A DNA stretch of 50,727 nt, taken from the NCBI RefSeq assembly GCF_003591655.1, contig NZ_QVRA01000028.1, positions 1 through 50,727 of the forward strand, read 5' to 3'. Shown here piece after piece: positions 41,756 through 48,796 of this stretch. The position numbers were made by a program, and so were the translations under genes. Positions within the stretch are counted from its first letter, which is position 1. Each line of letters opens with the position of its first letter. The notes beneath the pieces are model-generated. The model was given only the letters and a program-made list of their open reading frames with translations. It was not told where the DNA came from and searched no databases. This stretch comes from Sphingobium terrigena (GTDB lineage: Bacteria; Pseudomonadota; Alphaproteobacteria; Sphingomonadales; Sphingomonadaceae).

Positions 41756-43069
41756 TCAGAATTTGCTCCCAACCGAGGGCTTGATCTCGAGGGCCAGGCC
41801 CTCCTGGATGACGACCACGACGTCCTTGGCAGCGCCGACTTCGACCACCGGCCCGGCCTGGCGAGCAAGATCGAGATAGAAATCGGTGAGCTTGTCGGAT
41901 GAGCGTGAGAGGCCACCGGCGACGCCGGTTTTGGCCGCGTCGCCCGCATCGAGGGTCCGCACGCTGCCGAGCGCCGATGTCGAGACGTCGCCGAACGTGC
42001 CCTCGACCGACTGCGCGATCCCCGCGATCGTGCCGGCGATGAACGAGCGCGCGAGTGTCGCACCGGCGCGCGTCACGACCTTGCCGGAGAGGCCCTTCTT
42101 GCCGTCGGCATCGACGAAGAAGCCCTTGATGGGTTGGTCGACCACGGCGTGTTCGTCGAAATCGACGCACGAGATCGAGACGAGCTGGATCTCGACCCGC
42201 TCCTTGGCGAGGCTGCCGGTCGCATTGCCGATGACGAAGCATCCGGACAGGTTGGCTTTCACGTCATTCGGCAGAACGGCGGGGGCCTGGACACGTGCGA
42301 TGATTGGTTCCGGATTGCTTGTCGCATCGCGGCTCGCGAGCGCGTCGACCCCGGTCAGCAGCCGCGCCTTCATGAAACCAGGCGGCAAATAGATCGTCCG
42401 ATTGGCTTTTTTTGATCGCGCCCCGCCGGCCGCGCCTCCCTCGCCAGCAGCCGTGATCGCGGCGCCGATTGCACCGACCTGGCGCTCGGTCGGCGGCGCT
42501 GGTGGCGCCGGGGGTGACGTGGGGGCTGCGGGCGGGGGTGGCAGCGACCCGCCATCCGAATTCGCCTCGGGCGGTGCGGGCGGATAGGCGGGAGCCTCCC
42601 CGGGCAAGGCTGGCGGCAATCCCGCGTCGGTGCCATCGGGCAGTGCGTGGCCCGCGGCGCCCGCGCCCGGTACGATCTTGCCTTCCTCGATCGCGGTGAC
42701 ACGGTCGCCGAGCAGGGACTGGCCATCGAGGATCTTCTGCAGGTCGCCCCGCATCTTCACCTCGAGGCTGTCGCCGCGCAGGCCGGCGCCCATGTCCAAT
42801 TTGGAGGCCTCGGGCACTGGCGCCAGATCCTTGGTGCCGCTGGAGCTCGCCGAGTAGAGGCCGTAACCGACCAAGGCGATCGTCGCCGCGACACTGATCT
42901 GCTTTGCCCGCAGCTTTTGGTCGGAGGTCATGCGCGACCATTGCGCGCGCAGGTCGAGCATGGCCGGGCGGTCGGTATCAGCCTCGATGGGTGCGCCTGT
43001 GGAAGCTCCGCCGAGCGGTTCGGGCTGGGGCGCGGCGCCTGACGCGCCGGGGTCCATTGACGCGGTCAT
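41756..43069 (-). CDS. traB: Conjugal transfer protein TraB (VirB10-type)
   Basis: A 437-residue protein that spans the envelope. One membrane helix near 58-75 (ISVAATIALVGYGLYSASSS). Short coiled-coil part with the segment MRGDLQKILDGQSLLGDRVT, then a Pro-rich stretch about 140-200 typical of VirB10-like proteins. The C-terminal beta-barrel domain: YLPPGFMKARLLTGVDALAS, GCFVIGNATGSLAKERVEIQ, and AGATLARSFIAGTIAGIAQS. It forms the core complex with TraK and TraV. Start overlaps the traK stop (ATGA). Confidence 0.94.
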   Translation of the reverse strand: MTASMDPGASGAAPQPEPLGGASTGAPIEADTDRPAMLDLRAQWSRMTSDQKLRAKQISVAATIALVGYGLYSASSSGTKDLAPVPEASKLDMGAGLRGDSLEVKMRGDLQKILDGQSLLGDRVTAIEEGKIVPGAGAAGHALPDGTDAGLPPALPGEAPAYPPAPPEANSDGGSLPPPPAAPTSPPAPPAPPTERQVGAIGAAITAAGEGGAAGGARSKKANRTIYLPPGFMKARLLTGVDALASRDATSNPEPIIARVQAPAVLPNDVKANLSGCFVIGNATGSLAKERVEIQLVSISCVDFDEHAVVDQPIKGFFVDADGKKGLSGKVVTRAGATLARSFIAGTIAGIAQSVEGTFGDVSTSALGSVRTLDAGDAAKTGVAGGLSRSSDKLTDFYLDLARQAGPVVEVGAAKDVVVVIQEGLALEIKPSVGSKF

Positions 43070-43833
43070 TGGCCGACGCTCCGGCGCACGACAATCAGAC
43101 GCGCGCTATCGCCCTGGCCAAGCGCGAGCCGGTCGAGTGTCACTGCGAAAATGTCCGGGCCGAACGCGCTGTCGAGAAAATTGCGCTCTTCGAGCGCCAC
43201 CTGACGGCTCGTGCTCACCAGATACTCGCTGGCCGACAGCCCCGCCCCCTCGATATCGAGACGGCGCCGCTCGCTGATGGTGATGCTCGGCAGGTCGGGA
43301 AGTGTTAGCCGGTCGCGGCTCGGCGCCACCTCGGAGAAGGAGGCGGGAACGCGGTCCTGTAACAGCGCCAGCACGACGCCGACCGCGCGCTCTTCCTCGA
43401 CCAGCGGGCCCAGCAGCGCGTCATTGGCCCGCGCCCGCTGGGCGGCGCCTGGCACCAAAGTCACCGTCTGGGCCGGCATGTCCGCCGGCTCGGCATAGAG
43501 CGGATAGATTGCGCCGTTGCACGAGACGAAGAATTCGGACGGCGTCGTCACATAGGTTCGGGTTTTCGCGCCCATGTCATCGGTCTCGAGCACCAGGAAC
43601 TTGACCCAGGCGTCCGACCCTCCGCGCTCGACGGCCAGGCCCTTCTCCGCGGAGAATTTGACGTCCTCGATGTCGCCGCCGACACACACGATATGATTGA
43701 CGTCGCGGTTGGACAGCCGGATGCGGCTGGTCTGGTCGGGCAGGGCCGCGACCGATTGGGCGAGCGCCGGTCCGGTGGCGGTGAATGCCGCCAGGGCGCA
43801 GGCAAGCCTCAGGCTTCTACCGAATCTCGGCAT
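43066..43833 (-). CDS. traK: Conjugal transfer protein TraK (VirB9-type secretin-like)
   Basis: A 255-residue exported protein with a signal peptide (about 1-26, ending GPALAQ). Family marks are NRDVNHIVCVGGDIEDVKFS near 43-62 and TRTYVTTPSEFFVSCNGAIY, and later LYAEPADMPAQTVTLVP. The C-terminus (EERNFLDSAFGPDIFAVTLD) matches TraK (the ExxFxxxGxxAVxL end). It builds the outer ring with TraV and TraB. The gene begins 17 bases inside the end of traE. Confidence 0.92.
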   Translation of the reverse strand: MPRFGRSLRLACALAAFTATGPALAQSVAALPDQTSRIRLSNRDVNHIVCVGGDIEDVKFSAEKGLAVERGGSDAWVKFLVLETDDMGAKTRTYVTTPSEFFVSCNGAIYPLYAEPADMPAQTVTLVPGAAQRARANDALLGPLVEEERAVGVVLALLQDRVPASFSEVAPSRDRLTLPDLPSITISERRRLDIEGAGLSASEYLVSTSRQVALEERNFLDSAFGPDIFAVTLDRLALGQGDSARLIVVRRSVGQ

Positions 43834-44452
43834 TGAAATTCTCCTCCTGAAGGGCGGTCAGCCAGAAGCGGCCGTTGTCGATGGCGTAGCGAATGCGCAG
43901 ATTTCCGCGGAATTTGCGGATGACGCCGCCGATGACGCGAACCTTCTCCACCGGCACGACGATCTCGGTATCGGTGTAGGTCACCGGTTGATCGGCCCGG
44001 ATGTAGGTGGCGATCGAGAGCGTCGGATTGCTGTTGAGCTCGTCGAGCAGCCGGTTCAGGCTGTCCCGCAGGCCATTGAAGGCGCTCGGATGGACGAGGC
44101 TCAGCAGTTCCTGGAATTGCCGGTCGGCCGAATAGGATGAATAGGTTCCCGCCATGCTGACGATGTTGCGGGTGATGGTGCGCAGATAGGTCGCCGACGG
44201 CTTGTTGCCGGTGACATAAAGGTCGCCGCCCGCGCCGAACGGAACGATCACGGTCCGCTGGTTCTGGTTCGACGTGTAGAGGACCGTGCCGAGCACCGCG
44301 GTGATCCCGAACAGGCCGGCGATCGCGAACTTCAACAGCCGGTTCTCTTCGAACAGGTTCGCCGAGCCCTGCAGATAGCGGTGAAGGTGCCAGCTGGGTC
44401 GCGTGTCGCCGATCATGTCGGCAGCGACCTTGCGCCTGAATGGATGCCCCAT
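43817..44452 (-). CDS. traE: Conjugal transfer protein TraE (VirB5/8-region)
   Basis: A 211-residue inner-membrane protein. One membrane helix near 35-55 (LLKFAIAGLFGITAVLGTVL) is followed by a periplasmic domain with QRTVIVPFGAGGDLYVTGNK, SATYLRTITRNIVSMAGTYS (in F SxxYxxxFARDxxxxxxNxS), and EIVVPVEKVRVIGGVIRKFR. This is the TraE pattern (VirB8-like role). ATG 44452 lies six bases after the traL stop. Confidence 0.92.
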   Translation of the reverse strand: MGHPFRRKVAADMIGDTRPSWHLHRYLQGSANLFEENRLLKFAIAGLFGITAVLGTVLYTSNQNQRTVIVPFGAGGDLYVTGNKPSATYLRTITRNIVSMAGTYSSYSADRQFQELLSLVHPSAFNGLRDSLNRLLDELNSNPTLSIATYIRADQPVTYTDTEIVVPVEKVRVIGGVIRKFRGNLRIRYAIDNGRFWLTALQEENFNAEIR

Positions 44453-44457
44453 GCGCT

Positions 44458-44745
44458 CTACTCGAAGAAGCGGGTCTGTGTCGGACCCGGATAGTTGCGA
44501 AATTTGAGCAGGCCCCAGCGCCAGGCGAGGTGCGGGATGAAGCCCCGCGGCTTGCTCCGTTTCCAGGGAATGAAGAGGAGAAGGACGCCGAGGAGCGCCC
44601 AGCCGATCATCCCGCCGACAATCACGGCGACGAAGATGGTCGACATGACCACGATGAATTCCTGAGAGTCGAACCAGAGGATCTGGACCGGCCGGTGCAG
44701 GAATTGTGGAAGACGTTCGTCCAACGCCCTTCTCCCTTGCTTCAT
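44458..44745 (-). CDS. traL: Conjugal transfer protein TraL
   Basis: A 95-residue inner-membrane protein, VirB3-like: LPQFLHRPVQILWFDSQEF, two hydrophobic stretches (about 33-65), and PRGFIPHLAWRWGLLKFRNY near the end, as in TraL of F-like systems. ATG 44745 is likely; a GTG at 44748 also opens the frame. The Shine-Dalgarno GGAGG is separated from the start by a short hairpin (44745-44760). Confidence 0.9.
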   Translation of the reverse strand: MKQGRRALDERLPQFLHRPVQILWFDSQEFIVVMSTIFVAVIVGGMIGWALLGVLLLFIPWKRSKPRGFIPHLAWRWGLLKFRNYPGPTQTRFFE

Positions 44746-44760
44746 CACGCGTCAGCGTGA
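44745..44760 (-). promoter_or_regulatory. Hairpin between the traL Shine-Dalgarno and start codon
   Basis: On the minus strand TCACGC, TGAC and GCGTGA form a perfect 6-bp stem with a 4-base loop immediately after GGAGG and overlapping the start codon. Folded, it brings the SD close to the ATG; unfolded, the spacing is unusually long (15 bases). It could tune traL synthesis against the abundant traA message upstream. Confidence 0.5.
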
Positions 44761-44836
44761 CCTCCGAGGGATGACCACCACCCCCCGTCTCGGAAGGCGT
44801 GACCGCACCGGCAGCGCCGGCCCGGCACGCCGATGC

Positions 44837-45154
44837 TCAGATCACCATGCCGAAGGTCTGGAGGATGCTGTCCGCCTTGATCAGGCAGACGGCAGCCACG
44901 ATCGTCGGAATGCCGATCATGATGTTGCTGAACAGGCGACTGACGCCGAACAGGAAGGCGGCGACGCCCGCTACGAAACCGAGCGGACCCTTGACCCCCT
45001 GGTTCACGACTATGTCGTAGATGTCGTAGCCGAGGTCGCCCGCGGCGGGCGCCGTGAACGCATGGGCAACGGTGGTGCCGGCCAGCGCGGCCAGAAGGAT
45101 CAGGACGGCCGCATCGATCGTGCGGAAGGTCCTGCCCCGAAGCAGTTTGAGCAT
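44837..45154 (-). CDS. traA: Conjugative pilin TraA
   Basis: A 105-residue prepilin, the subunit of the conjugative pilus. Long leader (residues 1-32) ending TTVAHA, likely cleaved before FTAPAAGDLG. The mature part of about 73 residues has two hydrophobic helices: GFVAGVAAFLFGVSRLFSNI and IMIGIPTIVAAVCLIKADSI, with the positive loop between them short. ATG 45154 follows AAGGAG (45158-45163); the longer open frame is not supported. An S26 peptidase in the same operon may process or circularise it. It lies in the usual place before traL. Confidence 0.9.
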   Translation of the reverse strand: MLKLLRGRTFRTIDAAVLILLAALAGTTVAHAFTAPAAGDLGYDIYDIVVNQGVKGPLGFVAGVAAFLFGVSRLFSNIMIGIPTIVAAVCLIKADSILQTFGMVI

Positions 45155-45172
45155 TGATGGTCTCCTTGGAAG

Positions 45173-45247
45173 CGGAGCCGTCCGAACACATGCCTGCCGG
45201 CACCGATTGAAATCGTTGTCGGCCGACGGCGACGCTGGACGGCTCCG
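45173..45247 (-). promoter_or_regulatory. Structured leader just upstream of traA
   Basis: CGGAGCCGTCC (45173-45183) and GGACGGCTCCG (45237-45247) are perfect 11-bp inverted arms. The enclosed 53 bases contain a second imperfect stem, about GCCGGCACCGAT with ATCGTTGTCGGC around TGAA. The structure ends ten bases before the ribosome site of traA. It may stabilise the abundant pilin message, act as a processing point after dsbC, or be a terminator remnant (no T-run is seen). Confidence 0.6.
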
Positions 45248-45377
45248 AAGGAGCGCGACCGCCGGCATCCCGGCCCTCGCACCACCCGGCGCGCGCTCGG
45301 GGGAGCTGTCGCGCGGGGCGGGGACGAGGCCCGCCAGATCGAAGTCAACGCGGCCGCTTACGACCGCGAACCGGGTG

Positions 45378-46154
45378 TCAGGGGCGCGCATCTGCGTTCC
45401 CCTGCTTTTGCTCGAGGAACGCCTCGAGTTCGGCCTGTTGAAAGCCGGAGATCAGCTTGCCGTCGACGAACAATGTCGGTGTCCCCGAGACACCCATCTT
45501 CTTGACGGTCAGCGCGTCCTTGGTGACCTTATCCGCGCCCGCTGCGCATTTGAGCAGTTCGGCGGGTCGGGCACCGGCATAGACTGACCTGAAGGCCGCG
45601 ACCTTGTCGGGCGAACACAGAATGTGCTCGGCTTTCGCCGCGGCGTCCAGATGGATGCCGCTGACGAAATAGATCAGACGTTGCACGACCTTGCCCTCGG
45701 CAGCCTTCACGGCCCAGAACCGCTCGAGCGCTTGGCAATATGGACAGTCGGGATCGGTGAACTCGATGACCTTCGGCGCGCCGGCCGGGCCGATGACGAG
45801 TGCCTCGTTGGGGTCGATGGCCCCGAGACGCTTCCGCGCGCTCGCATCCTGCGCCATCGCGGTGACGTTGAGGCCGTTCTTGTCGTAAACGGCAGCAAAC
45901 AGCAGGTGCTCGCTCTCCGGCGCGAAATAGATGATGCGCCCGCCTGCGGTCGCCTGATAGATTGGTCCCTTGACGGGCGCCGGTCCGAAATCCTCGAAGC
46001 TGAGGTTGGTGAAGGTCTGGCGCAATTGACGCTGGGCGTCCGCAGCCGCCGCGGGCAGGGGATCGGTCGCCGGCGCCACCGATGCATCCTGCGCAAAAGC
46101 GGATGTCCCGGCGATCAGCAGCGAAGCTGCCAACAGTTCAGCGGCGCGGCGCAC
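45378..46154 (-). CDS. dsbC: DsbC-family disulfide isomerase of the tra operon
   Basis: A 258-residue periplasmic protein with a signal peptide (1-21). The N-terminal dimerisation part (about 40-100) has GPIYQATAGGRIIYFAPESE, and the thioredoxin-fold domain has Cys137-Pro-Tyr-Cys140 in FTDPDCPYC, and GVSGTPTLFVDGKL with the cis-Pro. This is the DsbC/DsbG layout. DsbC homologues in conjugation operons rearrange disulfides in TraN, TraU and TraH. It precedes traA by 223 bases and overlaps the upstream gene by 17. Confidence 0.92.
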   Translation of the reverse strand: MRRAAELLAASLLIAGTSAFAQDASVAPATDPLPAAAADAQRQLRQTFTNLSFEDFGPAPVKGPIYQATAGGRIIYFAPESEHLLFAAVYDKNGLNVTAMAQDASARKRLGAIDPNEALVIGPAGAPKVIEFTDPDCPYCQALERFWAVKAAEGKVVQRLIYFVSGIHLDAAAKAEHILCSPDKVAAFRSVYAGARPAELLKCAAGADKVTKDALTVKKMGVSGTPTLFVDGKLISGFQQAELEAFLEQKQGNADARP

Positions 46155-46440
46155 GCGAAGCCTCCTTCGCGGTGCTGGCGGCGAGCGCGAAGATCTTCGC
46201 GTCTACCGTGAGCGCTGCGCCGATCGGGATGGCGGACGCAGCCGCCACCTTGTCGACCTGCGTGAGCGACTGGTGGCGGATCGAGTAGCCCTGATCGTCC
46301 TGAACGATCGCCAGGCGGCCGCGAGCGGCACAGGGATAACCTTCGGCGTCAGGCCGATAATTTTGAGCCTGAGCCTGGGGCGCGAGTAGGCTGGTCGCCA
46401 GGATCGCAACAAGCCCGGTCGATGGGCGTGGAAAGGTCAT
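46138..46440 (-). CDS. Small exported protein, first gene of the tra operon
   Basis: A 100-residue protein with a clear signal peptide (residues 1-25, SLLAPQAQAQ). The mature part includes GYPCAARGRLAIVQDDQGYS with one Cys and a pair of short strand-like segments (TQVDKVAAASAIPIGAALTV). I do not recognise the family. It overlaps dsbC and starts after AGGAGACG, so it is probably the first gene of the tra transcript. Confidence 0.65.
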   Translation of the reverse strand: MTFPRPSTGLVAILATSLLAPQAQAQNYRPDAEGYPCAARGRLAIVQDDQGYSIRHQSLTQVDKVAAASAIPIGAALTVDAKIFALAASTAKEASRAPRR

Positions 46441-46594
46441 GAGACACGTCTCCTCGTGGCGCGAATCCGCGCTTTGGCTTCAGGGTTTGGAGGTACGGAT
46501 CGAGGGACTGCGGGCGTTCGCTAGAGCCGTCCATGACCACCGATCCGGTGTGCCACGAGCAATGCCGATGTCTTGAAATGCCTGCAATAGGGAG

Positions 46595-46608
46595 GGCACT
46601 GAAGTGCC
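46595..46608. repeat. Palindrome copy 1 of the control region
   Basis: GGCACT-GA-AGTGCC: perfect 6-bp arms around GA. An identical 14-base core occurs again 99 bases to the right, so a dimeric DNA-binding protein is the likely reader. Confidence 0.7.
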
Positions 46609-46690
46609 GAAGCGGCGAAAGAAAGCTTATAAGTCCACAACTTGAATATTGGAGACCATCACGCGCTCAAATGGACGCTAAACGGACCCG

Positions 46691-46710
46691 AGCGGCACTG
46701 AAGTGCCGCT
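46691..46710. repeat. Palindrome copy 2 of the control region
   Basis: AGCGGCACT-GA-AGTGCCGCT: arms extended to 9 bp. It lies about 85 bases before ATG 46794. The better symmetry suggests a stronger site than copy 1. Confidence 0.7.
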
Positions 46711-46793
46711 TTGGTCATGGTTGGAGTAGGGTGCAGGCCGACTTTCGCCCCGAAACAGCAGCAAATCGCCATCGGGAAGGGGGTAGCAAGCGA

Positions 46794-47237
46794 ATGGGCC
46801 GAGCAACACGAACCTTCAAACTCCGGCTCTCGTCGGCCGGGATGGATGTGCTCATCGACTCGCACTGCCATCTGATTCGCACGACACGCTGTCTGCTTGC
46901 GTGGGGCACTACGCTGCATGTGGCCGTGAACTATCTCGATACGGTCCCTGCGAGCGCAATCGTCGATTCTTTGAATGCCCTCCGAGCAGCACCATTGAGC
47001 GGATCGGAAGAGCATCACGTCGGTGCGCCGCATCGCCTATGGGATATTGCTTCTCAGATTGCCGAGCGCGTTCGACGTGCCGCGCCGGATCATGAGGCGC
47101 CCTCCCTTGGGAGCATCTACATTCTCGCGCTTCAGCATCTTGCGCGGGCGGATGGCGCACAGCTCCTGGCTGCCTTCGAACGCGCACGACCGCCGGTTAA
47201 GAGGCCGCCCATCGCCGATGGCGAGATTGCTGAATGA
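46794..47237 (+). CDS. Unknown 147-residue protein
   Basis: ATG 46794 follows GGGAAGGGGG; the open frame further left crosses the palindromes and is unlikely to be translated. The protein is soluble and helical with a His/Cys-containing part (LIDSHCHLIRTTRCLLAW) near residues 21-38 and a C-terminus rich in Arg and Pro. I recognise no domain. Its position, divergent from the tra operon and upstream of an XRE regulator, suits an accessory or regulatory role but this is inference. Confidence 0.6.
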   Translation: MGRATRTFKLRLSSAGMDVLIDSHCHLIRTTRCLLAWGTTLHVAVNYLDTVPASAIVDSLNALRAAPLSGSEEHHVGAPHRLWDIASQIAERVRRAAPDHEAPSLGSIYILALQHLARADGAQLLAAFERARPPVKRPPIADGEIAE

Positions 47238-47286
47238 TTTCAGAAAGCTGGCAGCCAATGCTTGGCCAAACTGGCGGCGGTTCCGT

Positions 47287-47315
47287 TTGACAGTGGTGGT
47301 ATGCACACCTAGCAA
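47287..47315 (+). promoter_or_regulatory. Putative sigma-70 promoter of the XRE-GntR pair
   Basis: TTGACA (47287-47292), a 17-base spacer, then TAGCAA (47310-47315), a weak -10. It lies 53 bases upstream of ATG 47368, which has TAAGGAG as ribosome site. Confidence 0.45.
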
Positions 47316-47367
47316 TAGGGTCCGGAATGGCCTTGGCGGGCGGTATCTCCCGTAAGGAGACGCGGAA

Positions 47368-47787
47368 ATGTCGCTGGATTGCGCGGCTTCCGTTGCTGAT
47401 GCACCGCTCTCGTATGTCAAAGAACAGTCGGGACGGCAGATCGAGGAAGCACGGAAGAAGATAGGTATCACGCAGCGCGAGCTGGCAAGGAATCTCGGTA
47501 TGGGAGTCCGCTGGTTGCGTGAGATCGAGTCGGGAAATCCAAAGTCGAAGCTCGATGATCATCTGCGCTGTACATATCGGCTTGGCCTGTCGACCGGCCA
47601 CATTCTTATCCCCCTGCTGTTCGCGGGCCAACGCATGTGCTTCCCTAGGCAGCTCGCGGCCGGCGATCTTTGCGATCTCGAGCGGCTGTGCGTTGAAGTT
47701 GTCGCGGAGCGGAATCTCAGCCAACTGACCAATGCCTTGACGCCTCGCTGGCAGTCGCCGCCGCTCATGGCGGGAGCGAGTTCATGA
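47368..47787 (+). CDS. XRE-family transcriptional regulator
   Basis: A 139-residue protein with a Cro/CI-type helix-turn-helix at about 24-60: IEEARKKIGITQRELARNLG and MGVRWLREIESGNPKSKL. The rest (about 70-110) has a hydrophobic part (LGLSTGHILIPLLFAGQ) of unknown role. The stop overlaps the GntR start as ATGA, so the two regulators are cotranscribed. They may control the lasso cluster, the tra operon or both. Confidence 0.85.
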   Translation: MSLDCAASVADAPLSYVKEQSGRQIEEARKKIGITQRELARNLGMGVRWLREIESGNPKSKLDDHLRCTYRLGLSTGHILIPLLFAGQRMCFPRQLAAGDLCDLERLCVEVVAERNLSQLTNALTPRWQSPPLMAGASS

Positions 47788-48428
47788 TGTCTGCCGCCGA
47801 TCCGATCACGCAAGAACGCGTCTATCGGGCCTTGAAAGCAGATTATCTGGCGGGGCTGTTCCACGCCGGCGAGAAGCTCGAAATCCAGGATATCGCAGAC
47901 CGCCATGGGGCGAGCAAAACACCCGTGCGAGAAGCGGCTTGTCGACTGATGGGAGAGGGCCTGGTTGAGCCGGATAGCGCCGGCGGATTTCGGGTCACGC
48001 TCGCGACCCCGCCAGCATTGATCCACCTCTATGCCTGGAACACGCACCTGCTGCTGGGCTTAGCCCAAAGGCTGAAGAAATCAGTTCTCAGCCAGACGCT
48101 GGACCGATTCTCGAATGCCGAGTTCGGCAGCACCCCCGTCGAGATCGCCACACTTACCGGGGCGATCTTCTTGGCGTTTGCCGAAGCCACAGGCAATTCG
48201 GAAGCGATGGCCACGATCACGCAAATCAACGAGCGTCTATTCTATCCGCGAGTCGCTGGAGTGGCCAAGGTCAAGGAGGCCGCCAGAGAGCTTCGTACAA
48301 TGACAAACTCCGCTGTGACCGATGTCCATAAGAGCGTCCATCGGCGCATTGAATCTTACCACGAGCGGAGAATCGTCCATCAACAGAGCATTATCCAGAA
48401 GCACGCTCCAATATCGTTAGATAGCTAA
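47784..48428 (+). CDS. GntR-family transcriptional regulator
   Basis: A 214-residue protein. The winged helix-turn-helix at about 8-73 has RVYRALKADYLAGLFHAGEK, LEIQDIADRHGASKTPVREA and CRLMGEGLVEPDSAGGFRVT, the GntR pattern (SxTPVREAL...LVxxxxxxGxxV). The C-terminal part is helical, similar in size to FCD domains, though the metal-binding His set (usually D...H...H...H) is not complete. It is the last gene before the lasso peptide operon, 172 bases upstream of the precursor. Confidence 0.85.
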   Translation: MMSAADPITQERVYRALKADYLAGLFHAGEKLEIQDIADRHGASKTPVREAACRLMGEGLVEPDSAGGFRVTLATPPALIHLYAWNTHLLLGLAQRLKKSVLSQTLDRFSNAEFGSTPVEIATLTGAIFLAFAEATGNSEAMATITQINERLFYPRVAGVAKVKEAARELRTMTNSAVTDVHKSVHRRIESYHERRIVHQQSIIQKHAPISLDS

Positions 48429-48482
48429 GTCAGACACTTAGTAGGCATATATCCCAGCGGCCCTCAAATTTCGGTCAATTCC

Positions 48483-48525
48483 AATGGCCGTTCGCGGATA
48501 TCGCGCCATTTTGTCCAGATATACT
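48483..48525. promoter_or_regulatory. Inverted repeat and possible -10 upstream of the lasso precursor
   Basis: AATGGC (48483-48488) and GCCATT (48505-48510) are perfect inverted arms; between them lies CGCGGATATCGCG, nearly self-complementary. TATACT (48520-48525) could be a -10 without a good -35, which would suit an activated promoter with the palindrome as the activator or repressor site. Confidence 0.4.
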
Positions 48526-48600
48526 TGCAACATCTGCGGTATTGGACGGAGTAACTCGGGATTGTCGTGGATTCACACGGCAGATCAAGAGGAGCATATC

Positions 48601-48741
48601 ATGCAGCGCAACGACCAACATCGCGACGACGAGCTGATCGACCTCGGCGGTGTCATCGAAGAGACCAAGGGTGGCGCCCCGAATCTCAACGATACCGCGG
48701 GTCAGCAGCAGCCTTTCGGCGGCGCGCTCACCGACGACTGA
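48601..48741 (+). CDS. Lasso peptide precursor (A gene)
   Basis: A 46-residue precursor after AGAGGAG. The leader (residues 1-23) contains the segment ELIDLGGVIEE and ends ETK; Thr22 is the conserved threonine at position -2 that lasso leaders need for cleavage. The core (residues 24-46) starts Gly24 with GGAPNLND, so the ring would close from the Gly24 amine to Asp31, an 8-residue macrolactam. The tail TAGQQQPFGGALTDD contains a single bulky residue, Phe39 (core position 16), as possible plug. The Asp-Asp end is like other sphingomonad lasso peptides I remember. The B and C genes follow, which supports the call. Confidence 0.88.
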   Translation: MQRNDQHRDDELIDLGGVIEETKGGAPNLNDTAGQQQPFGGALTDD

Positions 48742-48748
48742 AACCTTG

Positions 48749-48776
48749 CGTGCGCTCTCCGTGCGGAGAGCGCACG
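48749..48776 (+). terminator. Strong hairpin between the lasso A and B genes
   Basis: GTGCGCTCTCCG and CGGAGAGCGCAC are perfect 12-bp arms (13 with the outer C-G pair) around TG, starting eight bases after the precursor stop. Only TTTG follows, so it is a weak terminator or an attenuator/stabiliser that makes precursor mRNA more abundant than B and C mRNA. Similar hairpins are known from other proteobacterial lasso clusters. Confidence 0.75.
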
Positions 48777-48796
48777 TTTGCAGGTTTGATGCTGAC

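Larger units (their letters stand above)
46441..46793. promoter_or_regulatory. Divergent control region between tra operon and unknown gene
   Basis: 353 bases without a gene. It separates the leftward tra operon from the rightward gene at 46794. It contains two copies of one palindrome (46595-46608 and 46691-46710). A GCGCG-AATC-CGCGC hairpin (46459-46472) lies near the tra start. No textbook sigma-70 pair is obvious. Probably both promoters and a regulator's sites lie here. Confidence 0.55.

Noticed and set aside
48484..48600. Upstream extension of the lasso precursor frame to 48484
   Set aside because: Would add 39 residues before a normal-length leader and cross the putative promoter; the start at 48601 has AGAGGAG in front.
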